Below, in pieces: positions 7,476 to 16,787 of a stretch of DNA of 64,000 nt. Below the pieces are notes generated by a model. That model saw nothing but the letters and a program-made list of their open reading frames with translations, was not told the origin of the DNA and ran no database searches. The position numbers and the translations under genes were made by a program. How positions within the stretch are numbered: the stretch's first letter is position 1; the number at the start of each line of letters is the position of its first letter. Origin of the DNA: Pseudomonas sp. JQ170C. GTDB lineage: Bacteria; Pseudomonadota; Gammaproteobacteria; Pseudomonadales; Pseudomonadaceae. The stretch is from NCBI RefSeq assembly GCF_035581345.1, contig NZ_CP141608.1, forward strand, positions 5,362,501-5,426,500, in the 5' to 3' direction.

Positions 7476-8405
7476 TCAACGCCCCAGCAACCGCGCCAGC
7501 CCCTGGGCAAAGGGGGTCGGCTCAACAAAGTCGAACCGTGCCAGCAAGCGCTGGTTGTTGGCCCGCGAATGACGGATATCCCCGGCCCGCGCAGGCCCAT
7601 GGCTGATCGGCGGCAACCCGCCCAGTATCGACTTCAGCGCTGCCAGCAACTGGTTAAGTGACGTGGCCTGGCTCAGGCCAATGTTCACGGCCCCTTCCTG
7701 CACCTGCTGCAACGCCAGCGCCTGCACCATCACATTGATCAAATCCCCGACGTAGACAAAGTCGCGGGTCTGCTCGCCATCACCGAACAGGGCAATCGGC
7801 TGCCCGCCCAGGGCACGCTCGCAGAAGATGCTGATCACGCCTGAATACGGCGAAGACGGATCCTGGCGTGGGCCAAAGATATTGAAGAAGCGAAACACCA
7901 CCGGCTCCAGGCCGTGCTCACGGCGGTAGAAGTCCAGGTATTGCTCGCTGGCGAGCTTGTCCACGGCATAGGGCGTCAGCGGCGCCTTGGGCGTGTCTTC
8001 GTCGATCGCCAGGCCTTCGCCATTGTTGCCATACACCGCAGCGCTGGAGGCAAACAGCACACGCTTGATGCCATTGAGGCGCATGGCCTCGCAGACATTC
8101 AAGGTGCCGATAAAGTTGCTCTGATGGGTTTTCACCGGGTCTTCGACCGACGCCTGCACCGATGCCACCGCCGCCAGGTGAACAACCGCCTGGCAACCGG
8201 CCGCGACGCGCTTGACCAGCTCGGCATCGGCTACATCGCCTTCGATCAGTTCAAGGCGTGGGTTATCCAGTTGCAGATTGGCAGGCTTGCCGGTGGACAG
8301 ATCATCGAGGATGCGCACCGCGTAGCCTTTTTCCAGCAACGCGTCGCTCAGGTGAGAGCCAATAAAACCGGCACCACCGGTGATCAGAATGGGGGCATCA
8401 GCCAT
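7476..8405 (-). CDS. NAD-dependent epimerase/dehydratase (UDP-sugar 4-epimerase-like SDR)
   Basis: The product is a 309-residue extended short-chain dehydrogenase. It has the NAD-binding GGAGFIGSH (residues 10-18), SSAAVYG and the catalytic YAVDK near residue 147, followed by the family motif FRFFNIFGPRQ. Sequence style is closest to GalE/WbpP-type UDP-hexose epimerases. Substrate cannot be read from the sequence. Its start lies inside the end of the upstream gene (8-nt overlap), so both are translated from one message. No glycosyltransferase is nearby. Confidence 0.88.
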   Translation of the reverse strand: MADAPILITGGAGFIGSHLSDALLEKGYAVRILDDLSTGKPANLQLDNPRLELIEGDVADAELVKRVAAGCQAVVHLAAVASVQASVEDPVKTHQSNFIGTLNVCEAMRLNGIKRVLFASSAAVYGNNGEGLAIDEDTPKAPLTPYAVDKLASEQYLDFYRREHGLEPVVFRFFNIFGPRQDPSSPYSGVISIFCERALGGQPIALFGDGEQTRDFVYVGDLINVMVQALALQQVQEGAVNIGLSQATSLNQLLAALKSILGGLPPISHGPARAGDIRHSRANNQRLLARFDFVEPTPFAQGLARLLGR

Positions 8406-9282
8406 GACGGTAGAATCGATCCAGTAGGGGCGGCAAGCCGGCACGCCAGGCGCGCGGCTTGATACCGAAAGTATGCAGAATTTTCTTGCAGGCCAGCACC
8501 GCATGCTGCGGCTCGTCGCTGGCATCGGAGCGCGCGGCGTGGGCCTGTGCGGTCGGCTCGGTGACGGCCAGTTTGTGCAGTTGCGACGCCTCGCTGAGGA
8601 TCGCCTGCCCCAGCCCCAGCGGCGTAGTGGCCTCGTTGCCGGCGTAATGGTAAGTGCCCCACAGCGGCGCGGCGCAATCGAGTTGCTTAAGCACCGAAAG
8701 AATCACCCGCGCCGCGTCGTCCACCGGGGTCGGATTGCCGCGCCGGTCATCGGCCAGCAGCAGCTCCTGGGGCTGTTCGGCGCGGGTCAGAAAGCGCCCG
8801 AGCACACCATCGATGCTCTCGTCGAGCAGCCAGCCAAAGCGCAGCAGTACATGTTGCGGACAGGTCGCGCGAACGCTCTGCTCGATTCGCCACAGTGCCT
8901 GGCCACGCAGGCCCAGGGGGACCGGTTCGTCTTTTTCGCTATACGCCGTGGCGCGCGAGCCATCGAATACCCGGTAGCTCGAAGGCTGCACCAGGATGAT
9001 GTTGTGGTGCTGACACAACTCGGCCAGGCGCTCTACCGAGCGCTCCTGCAGGGCCAGGCGCTGTTCGCTGACCGACTCTGCCTGGAACCAGTCGAAGTAA
9101 TAGGCCAGGTTCACCAGGGCATCGGGGCGGGTGTCGTCGAGCAACTGGGTCAGGCTGGCCGGGTCCCAGCCCTGGTCGGGCGGGCGCGGCGCCAGAAAGC
9201 CGATATCTTCCTCGGCCCCGAGTCGAATCAGCGCTTGCCCGAGGGCATTTCCACCACCCAACAGCATCAGGCGCATTCGCAT
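8398..9282 (-). CDS. RmlD-like sugar nucleotide reductase (SDR)
   Basis: The product is about 294 residues and resembles dTDP-4-dehydrorhamnose reductase. It has an N-terminal nucleotide-binding loop LLGGGNALGQAL, then LVQPSSYRVFDG, then a central region ending TYHYAGNEATTPLG. The usual YXXXK is not obvious: the region after SSYRVFDG reads PLGLRGQALWRIE, so the catalytic Tyr/Lys may be replaced and activity is doubtful. Start is ATG 9282 or the second ATG at 9276; neither has a good ribosome site. It forms a two-gene unit with the epimerase. Confidence 0.75.
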   Translation of the reverse strand: MRMRLMLLGGGNALGQALIRLGAEEDIGFLAPRPPDQGWDPASLTQLLDDTRPDALVNLAYYFDWFQAESVSEQRLALQERSVERLAELCQHHNIILVQPSSYRVFDGSRATAYSEKDEPVPLGLRGQALWRIEQSVRATCPQHVLLRFGWLLDESIDGVLGRFLTRAEQPQELLLADDRRGNPTPVDDAARVILSVLKQLDCAAPLWGTYHYAGNEATTPLGLGQAILSEASQLHKLAVTEPTAQAHAARSDASDEPQHAVLACKKILHTFGIKPRAWRAGLPPLLDRFYRHG

Positions 9283-9553
9283 AGAGTCAGCAGGTCCGAT
9301 CAGATAATTGAAGGCAATGGCGCATTTTGCGTTTTCCGGCTGGGGAAGTCCAACCCTGGGCCCGTCAGGCATTACTTGCACATCAAGATCAAGCTTTTTC
9401 AGCGCCCGCCGCACAAACCAAGAAACAGCCTACGCGAGGAACGGAAAAGACTGGCTATCCCGTGAACGATTTTGACGCGCTGAATAGTCAGCGAGCGCAA
9501 GCACCGCCAGGTGGTGCGAATTGCCCAGACAAATCAATAACCAGGATTTGCTC

Positions 9554-10597
9554 ATGCACAACCCGGACGTCGCGTACCTGAGTTTCGACACTGACCAATC
9601 CCGCGCACTGGACTTGGCCAGTCAGGACCTGGCCGACCAGGGCGGCCCGCAAGCCTCCGGCGTTGCCAGCAATGCACGAATCTGGGCGCAGCGCATGAGC
9701 GCGCTGCTGCATGTCAGCCAAAGAGCCACACTGCAGCGCTTTGCCGACGGCCAGCTCTCGGTACTGTTTTTCAGTTACCTGCCTTGCCCTGGCAACGATC
9801 CTGTCCCAATGCAGCTACCGGAACTGCCTGCCCTGCAGCAGAACTTTCGCTGTCTGTATCTGGCTGCCCGTAGTCAACTGTTGCTTGAAATGGTCCGGTA
9901 TCGGTCATTCGCCTTCGACATAGACAACCAGGGCCAACAGGTGCGCCTGGTCGGCAATTTCAAGGGTGGCGGACATATGCCTCATCCCGATGAAGACCGT
10001 AGCGTACCGGTGGAACTCAGTTCCCATTCGGGGCTGCGCCTGGGCCCGCACACCGAAGCACCATACCATTGCTCGGTGATCGCCAGCGAAGGCCACTCCC
10101 CCGCCCCTTCGGCGTTGATACTCACCGCGCGCTGGAACCCGGCCAATGAACCCACCTGCATTGTTCCGCTGCAGAAAATCATTGAACGCATCGGCAGCCT
10201 GCACGCCCTTGCCCTGACCACACCGTCATTCGACTTCAGCCGCAGCGACTGCTTTACCGCAGGTCACGGAGCAGCAGGCATCGCCTCCCCGATGCTGCAG
10301 TTCGACCCTAATGGCGGCTTCGCCCTGCGCTACAACAGCTACCGTTTCTCGCTCAACGGGCAGGCCAGCGAAGCCGCGGCCCGGGCGTTCGACAGTTTTC
10401 AATCACAGGTGAACCAGTCGATTCCCTTGCGTTTTGTACTCCAGCCCGACTCGGCCCTGCTGGTGAACAATTCCCGCGCGCTGCACGGCCGAGACACGCT
10501 TAAGGACAACCGACGCCTGCTGATCCGCTTGTTCGGGTACTCCCGTTTCGCCCAACCGATCGTAATCACACAAGACCCGTTTCTGGTTCGCGGCTGA
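9554..10597 (+). CDS. Fe(II)/2-oxoglutarate dioxygenase, clavaminate-synthase/VioC-like (TauD fold)
   Basis: The product is 347 residues. The iron triad is readable as HTE (His166, Glu168) and a distal His311 in RALHGRD, with Arg325 fourteen residues later as the 2-oxoglutarate ligand. This HXE...H...R spacing is that of VioC/AsnO/clavaminate synthase enzymes, which hydroxylate free amino acids such as Arg or Asn, rather than the HXD of taurine dioxygenase. The substrate is unknown. ATG 9554 has AGGA about 8 nt upstream; a TTG at 9521 is less likely. It heads a three-gene rightward unit, with the TSUP gene 20 nt downstream. Confidence 0.82.
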   Translation: MHNPDVAYLSFDTDQSRALDLASQDLADQGGPQASGVASNARIWAQRMSALLHVSQRATLQRFADGQLSVLFFSYLPCPGNDPVPMQLPELPALQQNFRCLYLAARSQLLLEMVRYRSFAFDIDNQGQQVRLVGNFKGGGHMPHPDEDRSVPVELSSHSGLRLGPHTEAPYHCSVIASEGHSPAPSALILTARWNPANEPTCIVPLQKIIERIGSLHALALTTPSFDFSRSDCFTAGHGAAGIASPMLQFDPNGGFALRYNSYRFSLNGQASEAAARAFDSFQSQVNQSIPLRFVLQPDSALLVNNSRALHGRDTLKDNRRLLIRLFGYSRFAQPIVITQDPFLVRG

Positions 10598-10617
10598 ATA
10601 AAGGAGAACCCTGGAGC

Positions 10618-11409
10618 ATGGAACTCGACCTCACCCAGTTACTGACGCTGACCTGCGTTGCACTGGCAGCCGGCTTTTTCGACGCCATTGCCGGCGGTGG
10701 TGGCCTGATCACCCTGCCGGTGCTGTTCGTTGCAGGCATCGACCCGCTGGCTGCAATCGCTACCAACAAGTTTCAGGCGGCCTCGGCCACGGTGTCAGCC
10801 ACCGTAGCCTTTGCCCGCAAAGGCATGATCGAGTGGAAAAGCGGCCTGCCCATGGCCGCCCTGTCGTGCGCCGGTGGCGCCTTGGGGGCCCTGTCGGTGA
10901 GCCTGGTGCCCAAGGGGTTTCTGCAGGCCTGTGTGCCGGTGCTGCTGGTGCTGGTGGCCGCCTATTTCGCCTTCAGCCCCAAGCCGGACGAGCATCCGCG
11001 CAAGGCGAAGATTTCCATCAGCGTGTTCTGCCTGGCTGTCGCGCCTGTCATTGGCTTTTATGACGGTGTGTTCGGGCCAGGGGTAGGCTCGTTCTTCATG
11101 GTGGCCTGTGTCATCCTGCTCGGGCAGCCATTGCTGCAAGCGGTGTGCAACAGCAAACTGCTGAACGCCGCCTGCAACCTCGGTGCACTGGCGGTGTTTT
11201 CATTGAGCGGGGCGATTGTCTGGCCTCTTGCACTGGCGATGGCTGGTGCGGCGTTTGTCGGGGCGCAATTGGGTGCCCGATGCGCCGTGCATTTCGGTCC
11301 TAGACTGATCAAGCCATTGCTGGTTTGTGTGTGCTGCTTCATGGCCCTCAAGCTATTGCTCAGCGCCGGCAATCCACTGGGTGAATGGTTGCAACAACAG
11401 TTCAACTAG
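10618..11409 (+). CDS. TSUP-family sulfite/anion exporter (TauE/SafE, YfcA-like)
   Basis: The product is a 263-residue, strongly hydrophobic inner-membrane protein with about eight helices. It has the family's repeated glycine-rich motif in each half (AGFFDAIAGGGGLITLP near residue 20 and GFYDGVFGPGVGSFF near 145). TSUP proteins move sulfite, sulfonates or other small organic anions. Start ATG 10618 follows a strong GGAG. It is sandwiched between the dioxygenase and the hydrolase with short gaps, suggesting it exports a product or by-product of that pathway. The substrate is inferred, not seen. Confidence 0.88.
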   Translation: MELDLTQLLTLTCVALAAGFFDAIAGGGGLITLPVLFVAGIDPLAAIATNKFQAASATVSATVAFARKGMIEWKSGLPMAALSCAGGALGALSVSLVPKGFLQACVPVLLVLVAAYFAFSPKPDEHPRKAKISISVFCLAVAPVIGFYDGVFGPGVGSFFMVACVILLGQPLLQAVCNSKLLNAACNLGALAVFSLSGAIVWPLALAMAGAAFVGAQLGARCAVHFGPRLIKPLLVCVCCFMALKLLLSAGNPLGEWLQQQFN

Positions 11410-11418
11410 GCGGTGCCC

Positions 11419-12264
11419 ATGCAACTCGACACGATGTCATCCATACGCTCCACCTGGCAATACGATGAACCCAGTCCCGGGGTAGAACACTTCATCACCG
11501 AGTCCTTCGATACCTATCAGCAGCAGGCCCGGCTGCTGGTCCCCGACGTTGAGCGTGCACCGCCGCTGTTCGTCGTCGGCGGGGCCCGTTCGGACTTCAC
11601 CCGCCTCAATCCCTTGCTCTACCGGCTACAGACGCTGGGTATCGGCTCGCTGACGGCCAATCTGTCGGGGCACAGCCTTGCCAGCGAGCCGGGTGCGTTC
11701 GAGCCTTCGCTGAGCACCAACCGCGAGGAAGCCTTGCGCTTTCATCAGCACATTGCACCCCATTGCCAGACCGTGGTCGGCCATAGCCTGGGGGCGTCCA
11801 TTGCCTTGAAACTGGCCGCGCAACAGCCGGCTGTGGATAAGTTGATCCTCATCTGTCCTGCCGTGTATCCGGACAACGCTCACGATGCGCCCTTTGGCCC
11901 GGCCTTCAAGGCAGCGATCAGCAAGCCCTATGGCTTTCTGGACTGCGACAGCTTTGAATTTCTGCGCCAGTTCCCGGGGCGTGTGCTGTTAGTGATGGGT
12001 GAATATGACGGGCTGAACTCCCAGGCCCACGGCCAAGGTGCAGGAACGTCGGCCGGGACGCTGTGGCTGGCGGGTGCACAGCGCTATAGCCCGATTCCGG
12101 AAGAGGTCACTCGAGCGTTGCTCAAGTCGGTCCCGCCACCGCACCTGGAGTGTTTGTTGCTCTCGGACTGCGATCACGGCATCGCCGCGCATTTGCGTGA
12201 AACGCCCGGGGTAGCCGACCAGGTGGCGCAGACCGTTGCAGAGTTTGTCCTGGACGGTAAGTGA
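11419..12264 (+). CDS. Alpha/beta hydrolase
   Basis: The product is 281 residues with a complete alpha/beta hydrolase triad: nucleophile Ser123 in VVGHSLGAS, acid Asp197 in GEYDG and base His253 in CDHG. The oxyanion region is PLFVVGGARSDF near residue 51. There is no signal peptide, so it acts in the cytosol. The cap between residues 155 and 190 is short, as in esterases or lipase-like acyl hydrolases; the substrate is unknown. ATG 11419 is preferred over GTG 11413 because AGG lies 8 nt before the ATG. It starts 9 nt after the TSUP stop and converges on selC. Confidence 0.83.
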   Translation: MQLDTMSSIRSTWQYDEPSPGVEHFITESFDTYQQQARLLVPDVERAPPLFVVGGARSDFTRLNPLLYRLQTLGIGSLTANLSGHSLASEPGAFEPSLSTNREEALRFHQHIAPHCQTVVGHSLGASIALKLAAQQPAVDKLILICPAVYPDNAHDAPFGPAFKAAISKPYGFLDCDSFEFLRQFPGRVLLVMGEYDGLNSQAHGQGAGTSAGTLWLAGAQRYSPIPEEVTRALLKSVPPPHLECLLLSDCDHGIAAHLRETPGVADQVAQTVAEFVLDGK

Positions 12265-12301
12265 GCAAACCGTCTCGAACAGGATGTCGCTGAAGGGAAA
12301 A

Positions 12302-12397
12302 TGGCGGAAGGCAGCGGGAGTCGAACCTGCCCGGGAACGGCTGCCGTCCCCAACCGGGTTTGAAGCCCGGCCGCGCCACCGGGCGCGATTGCCTTCC
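12302..12397 (-). tRNA. selC: tRNA-Sec (anticodon TCA), selenocysteine tRNA
   Basis: The gene is 96 nt including the encoded CCA. The acceptor stem has eight pairs (GGAAGGCA with TGCCTTCC), the hallmark of bacterial tRNA-Sec, with discriminator G. The anticodon stem CCGGG/CCCGG holds loop CTTCAAA with anticodon TCA, and there is a long variable arm. It reads in the same direction as selB and begins 6 nt after the selB stop, so it is probably cut from the end of the same transcript. Confidence 0.97.
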
Positions 12398-12403
12398 TTG
12401 AAC

Positions 12404-14323
12404 TCAGAGCCCTGGCGATTGTGCCAGGGCATTGTCCGCCCGAACCTGACGCCGATCACCCACCCGGCGAGTCAGGCCGATACGATCAAAATATTCCAGC
12501 ACCTGAATACTGCGTTTGCGGCCGATACCCAGCACATCGCGAAAGGCCGTCACCTGCACCACCGGATCGTCGCTGGCCAGCTGCAAGAGCATAGACGCCA
12601 TTTGTCGGATAGTGGCCTCAGGATAGAACAGATCGCGCACCACCTGGTGGACCTGCCCCAAACGCCCCAGTTTGCGTAGCAACAAGCGAACCTCGGATTC
12701 ATCCACCGCCACAGCCTTGGCCAGGTCGCGTACCCAGGGGGGGTCGAACTGCCCTTGCTCGAGCAGCGGCTGCAGTTGCTGCCACAGCAGGGTGTCGGTA
12801 TCGCTCAGGCGCACCTGATGCTCGGGCAGGTGCAGCCACGGCCCATTGCCGATGATCGCACCGCCAGCAAGCAATTCGTCGAGCAAGCTGATGAAGGTCG
12901 GCCGCTCCAACGGCAACGCGACAAAGCGACGTAAACGATCACGATCAGGGCCAAGCTGGTCGGGCTCCTGTTCATGGAACTGCGCCAGTCGCTCCAGCAC
13001 GGTCCGCTTCAGTGACTGCCAGCGCAGCTGGGTAAACAGCAGCGGCCCCTGGCGGGTGGCGATGACCTGCACCTCTGCCGGCAATTTCCAGCTACTGCGC
13101 AGGCGGTTGAACTGCCGCTCCAGGTGCTGCGGATCAAGCCCCAGCTCATCGTTGGCCAGCAGTGCCGGCAGGGCCTGTTCCAGGCTGTCGACGCTGGCCA
13201 GCGCCTGCAACTGCGCCAACCGCGCCTCGCTACGACGCTGACGCGCCGGGGCGAAGGGATCAAGCACCTGGCCTCCGCCGAGGGTACGTTGCGCACTGTG
13301 GTCGCGCAGCACCAGGCGATCGCCATGCACCGCCTGCAACGGTGCATTGAGCTGCAACTGGGCAAACATGCGCCCACCCGGCAGCAGTTGCTCGCCTTGC
13401 AACAGCGCCACTCGGGCGGTGACGTCCTGGGTGCCCAAATGCACATGTACCGGGCTGAAATGCGTGAAGTTGCGGATTTCGCCCGGTAGCAGCCGCATTT
13501 CGATGTCCACGCGCTGGGTCGGGCCGTACAGCCATTCGGCAAGCAGCCAGTCCCCCCGGTGAATATGTTCAAGGGCCAGGCGCTCGGCGCTGATGTTGAG
13601 CGCCACGCGTTGCCCGGCCCAGGCCTCGCTCACCGCCTGGTTCTGGGCGTGCAGCCCGCGCACCCGTACCGGCTTGCCTGCCTTGCCCAGTGCCAGGGTA
13701 TCGCCCAATTGCACCTGGCCTGCCAGCGCCGTGCCGGTGACCACGATGCCGGCCCCTGCCACTGCAAAAGCGCGGTCGATGGCCAGGCGAAACCCGCCCC
13801 GTCGACCGCGCTCACGTACTTCGCCCTGGGCCTTGAGCAACGCCAGGCGCAAGGCATCGACACCCTCGCCGGTCACGCTGGAAAGCGCAAACTGCGCAGC
13901 GCCTGCATAAGGCCCGGCGGCGAGCAAAACGCCAACTTGCGCCTGGACCTCCTTGACCCGCTGCGGCTCGACCCGGTCGCATTTGCTGATCGCGACCAAC
14001 GCACGGGGTATGCCCAGCAGCTCGACAATGGCCAGGTGCTCGCGGGTCTGCGGCATCACCCCATCGTCGGCGGCCACCACCAGCAACACCAGGTCGATCC
14101 CTTGGGCGCCAGCGAGCATGTTGTGGATAAATCGCTCATGCCCCGGCACATCAATAAAACCGGTCAACGGCGCGCCGGGCTCGAGCGAGGCGTAACGGTA
14201 GCCCAGGTCGATGGTCATGCCCCGCTCGCGCTCCTCCCGGCGATGATCCCCTGCCTGTCCGGTCAGGGCTTCGAGCACGGACGTCTTGCCGTGGTCGATG
14301 TGCCCGGCGGTACCGACGATCAC
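12404..14323 (-). CDS. selB: SelB, selenocysteine-specific elongation factor
   Basis: The product is 639 residues. An EF-Tu-like GTPase part has GHIDHGKTS near residue 8, DVPGHERF (G3) and SKCD (G4). Further beta-barrel domains and a C-terminal set of winged helices that bind the SECIS hairpin follow. The final wing contains [22 protein letters not shown], seen here in two pieces either side of IGRKR. GTG 14323 is chosen: it follows GGAGG by 7 nt, forms a GTGA overlap with the selA stop, and gives the expected [13 protein letters not shown] start. Its own stop codon is UGA. Confidence 0.95.
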   Translation of the reverse strand: MIVGTAGHIDHGKTSVLEALTGQAGDHRREERERGMTIDLGYRYASLEPGAPLTGFIDVPGHERFIHNMLAGAQGIDLVLLVVAADDGVMPQTREHLAIVELLGIPRALVAISKCDRVEPQRVKEVQAQVGVLLAAGPYAGAAQFALSSVTGEGVDALRLALLKAQGEVRERGRRGGFRLAIDRAFAVAGAGIVVTGTALAGQVQLGDTLALGKAGKPVRVRGLHAQNQAVSEAWAGQRVALNISAERLALEHIHRGDWLLAEWLYGPTQRVDIEMRLLPGEIRNFTHFSPVHVHLGTQDVTARVALLQGEQLLPGGRMFAQLQLNAPLQAVHGDRLVLRDHSAQRTLGGGQVLDPFAPARQRRSEARLAQLQALASVDSLEQALPALLANDELGLDPQHLERQFNRLRSSWKLPAEVQVIATRQGPLLFTQLRWQSLKRTVLERLAQFHEQEPDQLGPDRDRLRRFVALPLERPTFISLLDELLAGGAIIGNGPWLHLPEHQVRLSDTDTLLWQQLQPLLEQGQFDPPWVRDLAKAVAVDESEVRLLLRKLGRLGQVHQVVRDLFYPEATIRQMASMLLQLASDDPVVQVTAFRDVLGIGRKRSIQVLEYFDRIGLTRRVGDRRQVRADNALAQSPGL

Positions 14324-15750
14324 CCGCAAACCTCCATCCATTGCAGTGTGGGTAACTGCGCCAGCCAACCCGCCTCGTCGTCGAGCTGGCGCAGGTCGAG
14401 CCACAACGCATCATCATCGATACGTCCAAGCACCGGGATCGGCAGCCTTCGCAGGGTTTGCTCCAGGCCCTGCAGGCAACGACCACGCAAGCGCCTGGAC
14501 ACCTGCGGACGCAAGCACAGGGCGGCGCTGGGCAGGCGTGCGACCGGCTGACTGCCGCTGCCGATCATGCTCAAGGCCGGCACCGCCATGACCTGCCATT
14601 GCTCACCCAGCCGCTGCGCCAGCACGGGTGCCAGGCGCTCGGCCTGGGCGAGGATTTCGTTCTGGGGGCGTGTGAGCAGGCGCAGGCTCGGCAGGCGCTC
14701 GGCCAGCAGGTCAGGATTGCGGTACAGGCTCAGCACCGCTTCCAGCGCTGCCAGGGTCATCTTGTCGACTCGCAGGGCACGCTTGAGCGGGTTCTTCTTG
14801 ATGCGCGTGATCAGTTCCGTGCGGCCCACGATGATCCCGGCCTGGGGCCCGCCGAGCAGCTTGTCGCCGCTGAAGGTAACGATATCGGCGCCGTCGGCCA
14901 GAGCCTGGCGCACCGTGGGTTCGGCGGGCAAGCCCCAACGGGTGAGGTCGAGCAGGCTGCCGCTGCCCAGGTCTTCGAGCAACGGCAAGCCGTGCTGGTG
15001 AGCCAACTGCGCCAGCGCGGCGGTCGGCACCTGGGTGGTAAAGCCCTGGATGCTGTAGTTGCTGCAGTGCACCCGCATCAACAGGCCACTGCGCGGGCCG
15101 ATGGCCGCTTCATAGTCACGGGCATGGGTGCGGTTGGTGGTACCGACTTCGTGCAGCTTCACCCCGGCCCGGGCCATGATGTCGGGAATACGGAAGGCGC
15201 CGCCGATCTCGATCAGCTCACCGCGAGAGATGATGCCTTCCTTGCGCGCCCCCAGGCTATTGAGCGCCAGCAGCACGGCCGCCGCGTTGTTGTTGACCAC
15301 GGTGACGGCCTCGGCGCCGGTCAGCTCGCGAATCAAGCCCTCGATGAGGTCATCGCGGTCGCCGCGCTTGCCGGTGGCCAGGTCGAACTCAAGGTTCAGC
15401 GGATAGCGGGCGGCCATCTGCACCGCCTCGATGGCCTCTTCGGGCAGGAGCGCCCGGCCCAGGTTGGTGTGCAGGACCGTACCGGTCAGGTTGAACACCC
15501 GCCGCACCTGGCTGCGGTGCTGGCTCGCCAGGCGTTCACCGGCGCGGCCTGCCAGTACGGGCAAGGCCAGTTCGGCGCCATCCAGCTGGCCCAGGCGGGC
15601 GGGCTCACGCAAATCATCGAGCAGCTGGCGCAGTGTTGCCAGCACCGCATCACGACCGTAGCGATCAAGCAGTGGCTGGCAGGCGGGATGGCGTAGCAAG
15701 GTGTCGATGGAGGGTAAGCGGGCGGGAAGCTTGGCGAGATTGGAGGGCAT
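14320..15750 (-). CDS. selA: SelA, L-seryl-tRNA(Sec) selenium transferase
   Basis: The product is a 476-residue PLP enzyme that converts seryl-tRNA(Sec) to selenocysteinyl-tRNA using selenophosphate. The PLP lysine is in [12 protein letters not shown]. Upstream lie [17 protein letters not shown] and [12 protein letters not shown], both characteristic of the family. The start MPSNLAKLP is typical. selA is separated from fdhE by 106 nt containing a large palindrome and overlaps selB by 4 nt. Selenophosphate synthetase (selD) is not in the window. Confidence 0.96.
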   Translation of the reverse strand: MPSNLAKLPARLPSIDTLLRHPACQPLLDRYGRDAVLATLRQLLDDLREPARLGQLDGAELALPVLAGRAGERLASQHRSQVRRVFNLTGTVLHTNLGRALLPEEAIEAVQMAARYPLNLEFDLATGKRGDRDDLIEGLIRELTGAEAVTVVNNNAAAVLLALNSLGARKEGIISRGELIEIGGAFRIPDIMARAGVKLHEVGTTNRTHARDYEAAIGPRSGLLMRVHCSNYSIQGFTTQVPTAALAQLAHQHGLPLLEDLGSGSLLDLTRWGLPAEPTVRQALADGADIVTFSGDKLLGGPQAGIIVGRTELITRIKKNPLKRALRVDKMTLAALEAVLSLYRNPDLLAERLPSLRLLTRPQNEILAQAERLAPVLAQRLGEQWQVMAVPALSMIGSGSQPVARLPSAALCLRPQVSRRLRGRCLQGLEQTLRRLPIPVLGRIDDDALWLDLRQLDDEAGWLAQLPTLQWMEVCG

Positions 15751-15792
15751 TCGGGGACTACCTTCAACAAGACTTTGGCTGGGCGCGGCTAT

Positions 15793-15837
15793 CGCGGGGC
15801 AAGCCCGCTCCTACGACAGGAGCGGGCTTGCCCCGCG
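15793..15837. repeat. REP-type extragenic palindrome inside the sel/fdh array
   Basis: A perfect 20-bp inverted repeat (arm cgcggggcaagcccgctcct) around a 5-nt loop acgac lies between fdhE and selA. It is a typical Pseudomonas putida-group REP sequence. It would fold into a very stable hairpin in the transcript and could lower read-through or protect the upstream fdn mRNA. Confidence 0.85.
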
Positions 15838-15856
15838 AGGAGTGTAGACGCTGGCC

Positions 15857-16783
15857 TCACTCCCCTCCCGGCGCCAGCATCAGGTTCGGCGCCAGCCGCT
15901 GATAGCCCTCCTCGTCCAGGCGGATGTCCAGGGCCAGGCTGGCGAGGTCCGCCGACAACGCTTCCGCCCCGGCGTCGTTCTCCAGGTAGATCTGCTTGAG
16001 GTAGCTCTTGCAGCCCGGACAGCATTCGGCACGCAAGGGCGCCTTGCCGGCAGCGTAGCGATCATCTTCCAGGTTGAAGTACTCAAGCCCCTTGCTCTGC
16101 TCGCAATACACGCACTTGACCCTCACCACATGCCACTCGCAGGCACACAACGAACACACCAGGTAGCGCAGGCCATTGTGCTTGCCACGGTGGCGGATCA
16201 CCCCGGCCATGGCCGGCGATCCGCAGGCCGGGCACTGGCAAAGGCTGTCGCCCGCCTTGGGCTCGGTGCCGGGCAGGTTCAGCAGCCAATGGCTCCAGGC
16301 CGCTTGCAGTGCTGCGCCCAGAAACGGCACCAGCGCCGCGGGCACCGCACTGAATTGCCCGGTCAGCAAGGCGATGCCCCAAAGTTTGCGCTGTTCGTCA
16401 CGGGCCTCGCGCAGGTTGTTGAGGGCGGCCGCCAGCTCGGCGGCGGCCGGCTTGGGGTAGCGCTCAAGCAAGGCGTTCAGATATGCCAGCCAATGCCCTT
16501 CACGTACCAGGCTGTCGGCTGCCAATGGCGGCAGGCCGTGCTCCAGGCATAACCGCTGGCGCTCGCTGTACTGCGGTGCGGGCACGGGTGGGTTATCAAG
16601 CAGGTCTTGTTGAACACGGCAAAGGCTGGCGATCAGTAGCAGGTAGTCGCCCAGTGCGTTGCCCTGGGCCAGGGTCTCCAGGCGCTCGGCGCGCAACGCG
16701 AACAGGTTTGCAGGTGGCAGGTAGAGAAACGGCGGCGCGCTGGCCGCCGCTTCAATTTGCCCAGGTTCCAGAATAGTGCTCAA
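15857..16783 (-). CDS. fdhE: FdhE, formate dehydrogenase accessory/maturation protein
   Basis: The product is a 308-residue cytoplasmic rubredoxin-like maturation factor needed for active respiratory formate dehydrogenases. It has several CXXC pairs: CPACGSP, CSLC, CVYC and CPGC, clustered between about residues 185 and 265, which bind iron. The N-terminal half is helical. It starts 4 nt after the fdnI stop, so it is co-transcribed with the structural genes. The companion sulfurtransferase FdhD is not encoded nearby. Confidence 0.95.
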   Translation of the reverse strand: MSTILEPGQIEAAASAPPFLYLPPANLFALRAERLETLAQGNALGDYLLLIASLCRVQQDLLDNPPVPAPQYSERQRLCLEHGLPPLAADSLVREGHWLAYLNALLERYPKPAAAELAAALNNLREARDEQRKLWGIALLTGQFSAVPAALVPFLGAALQAAWSHWLLNLPGTEPKAGDSLCQCPACGSPAMAGVIRHRGKHNGLRYLVCSLCACEWHVVRVKCVYCEQSKGLEYFNLEDDRYAAGKAPLRAECCPGCKSYLKQIYLENDAGAEALSADLASLALDIRLDEEGYQRLAPNLMLAPGGE

Positions 16784-16787
16784 GAGG

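Noticed and set aside
9327..9581. Small plus-strand frame of 84 codons upstream of the dioxygenase gene
   Set aside because: No ribosome site or family resemblance; it overlaps the dioxygenase start in another frame. The 271-nt region is better read as a divergent promoter region.
12265..12302. selC 3' end as an integration site with the dioxygenase cassette as an island
   Set aside because: No integrase, no repeated copy of the tRNA 3' end at 9283-9553 or elsewhere in the window, and no visible change in base composition.
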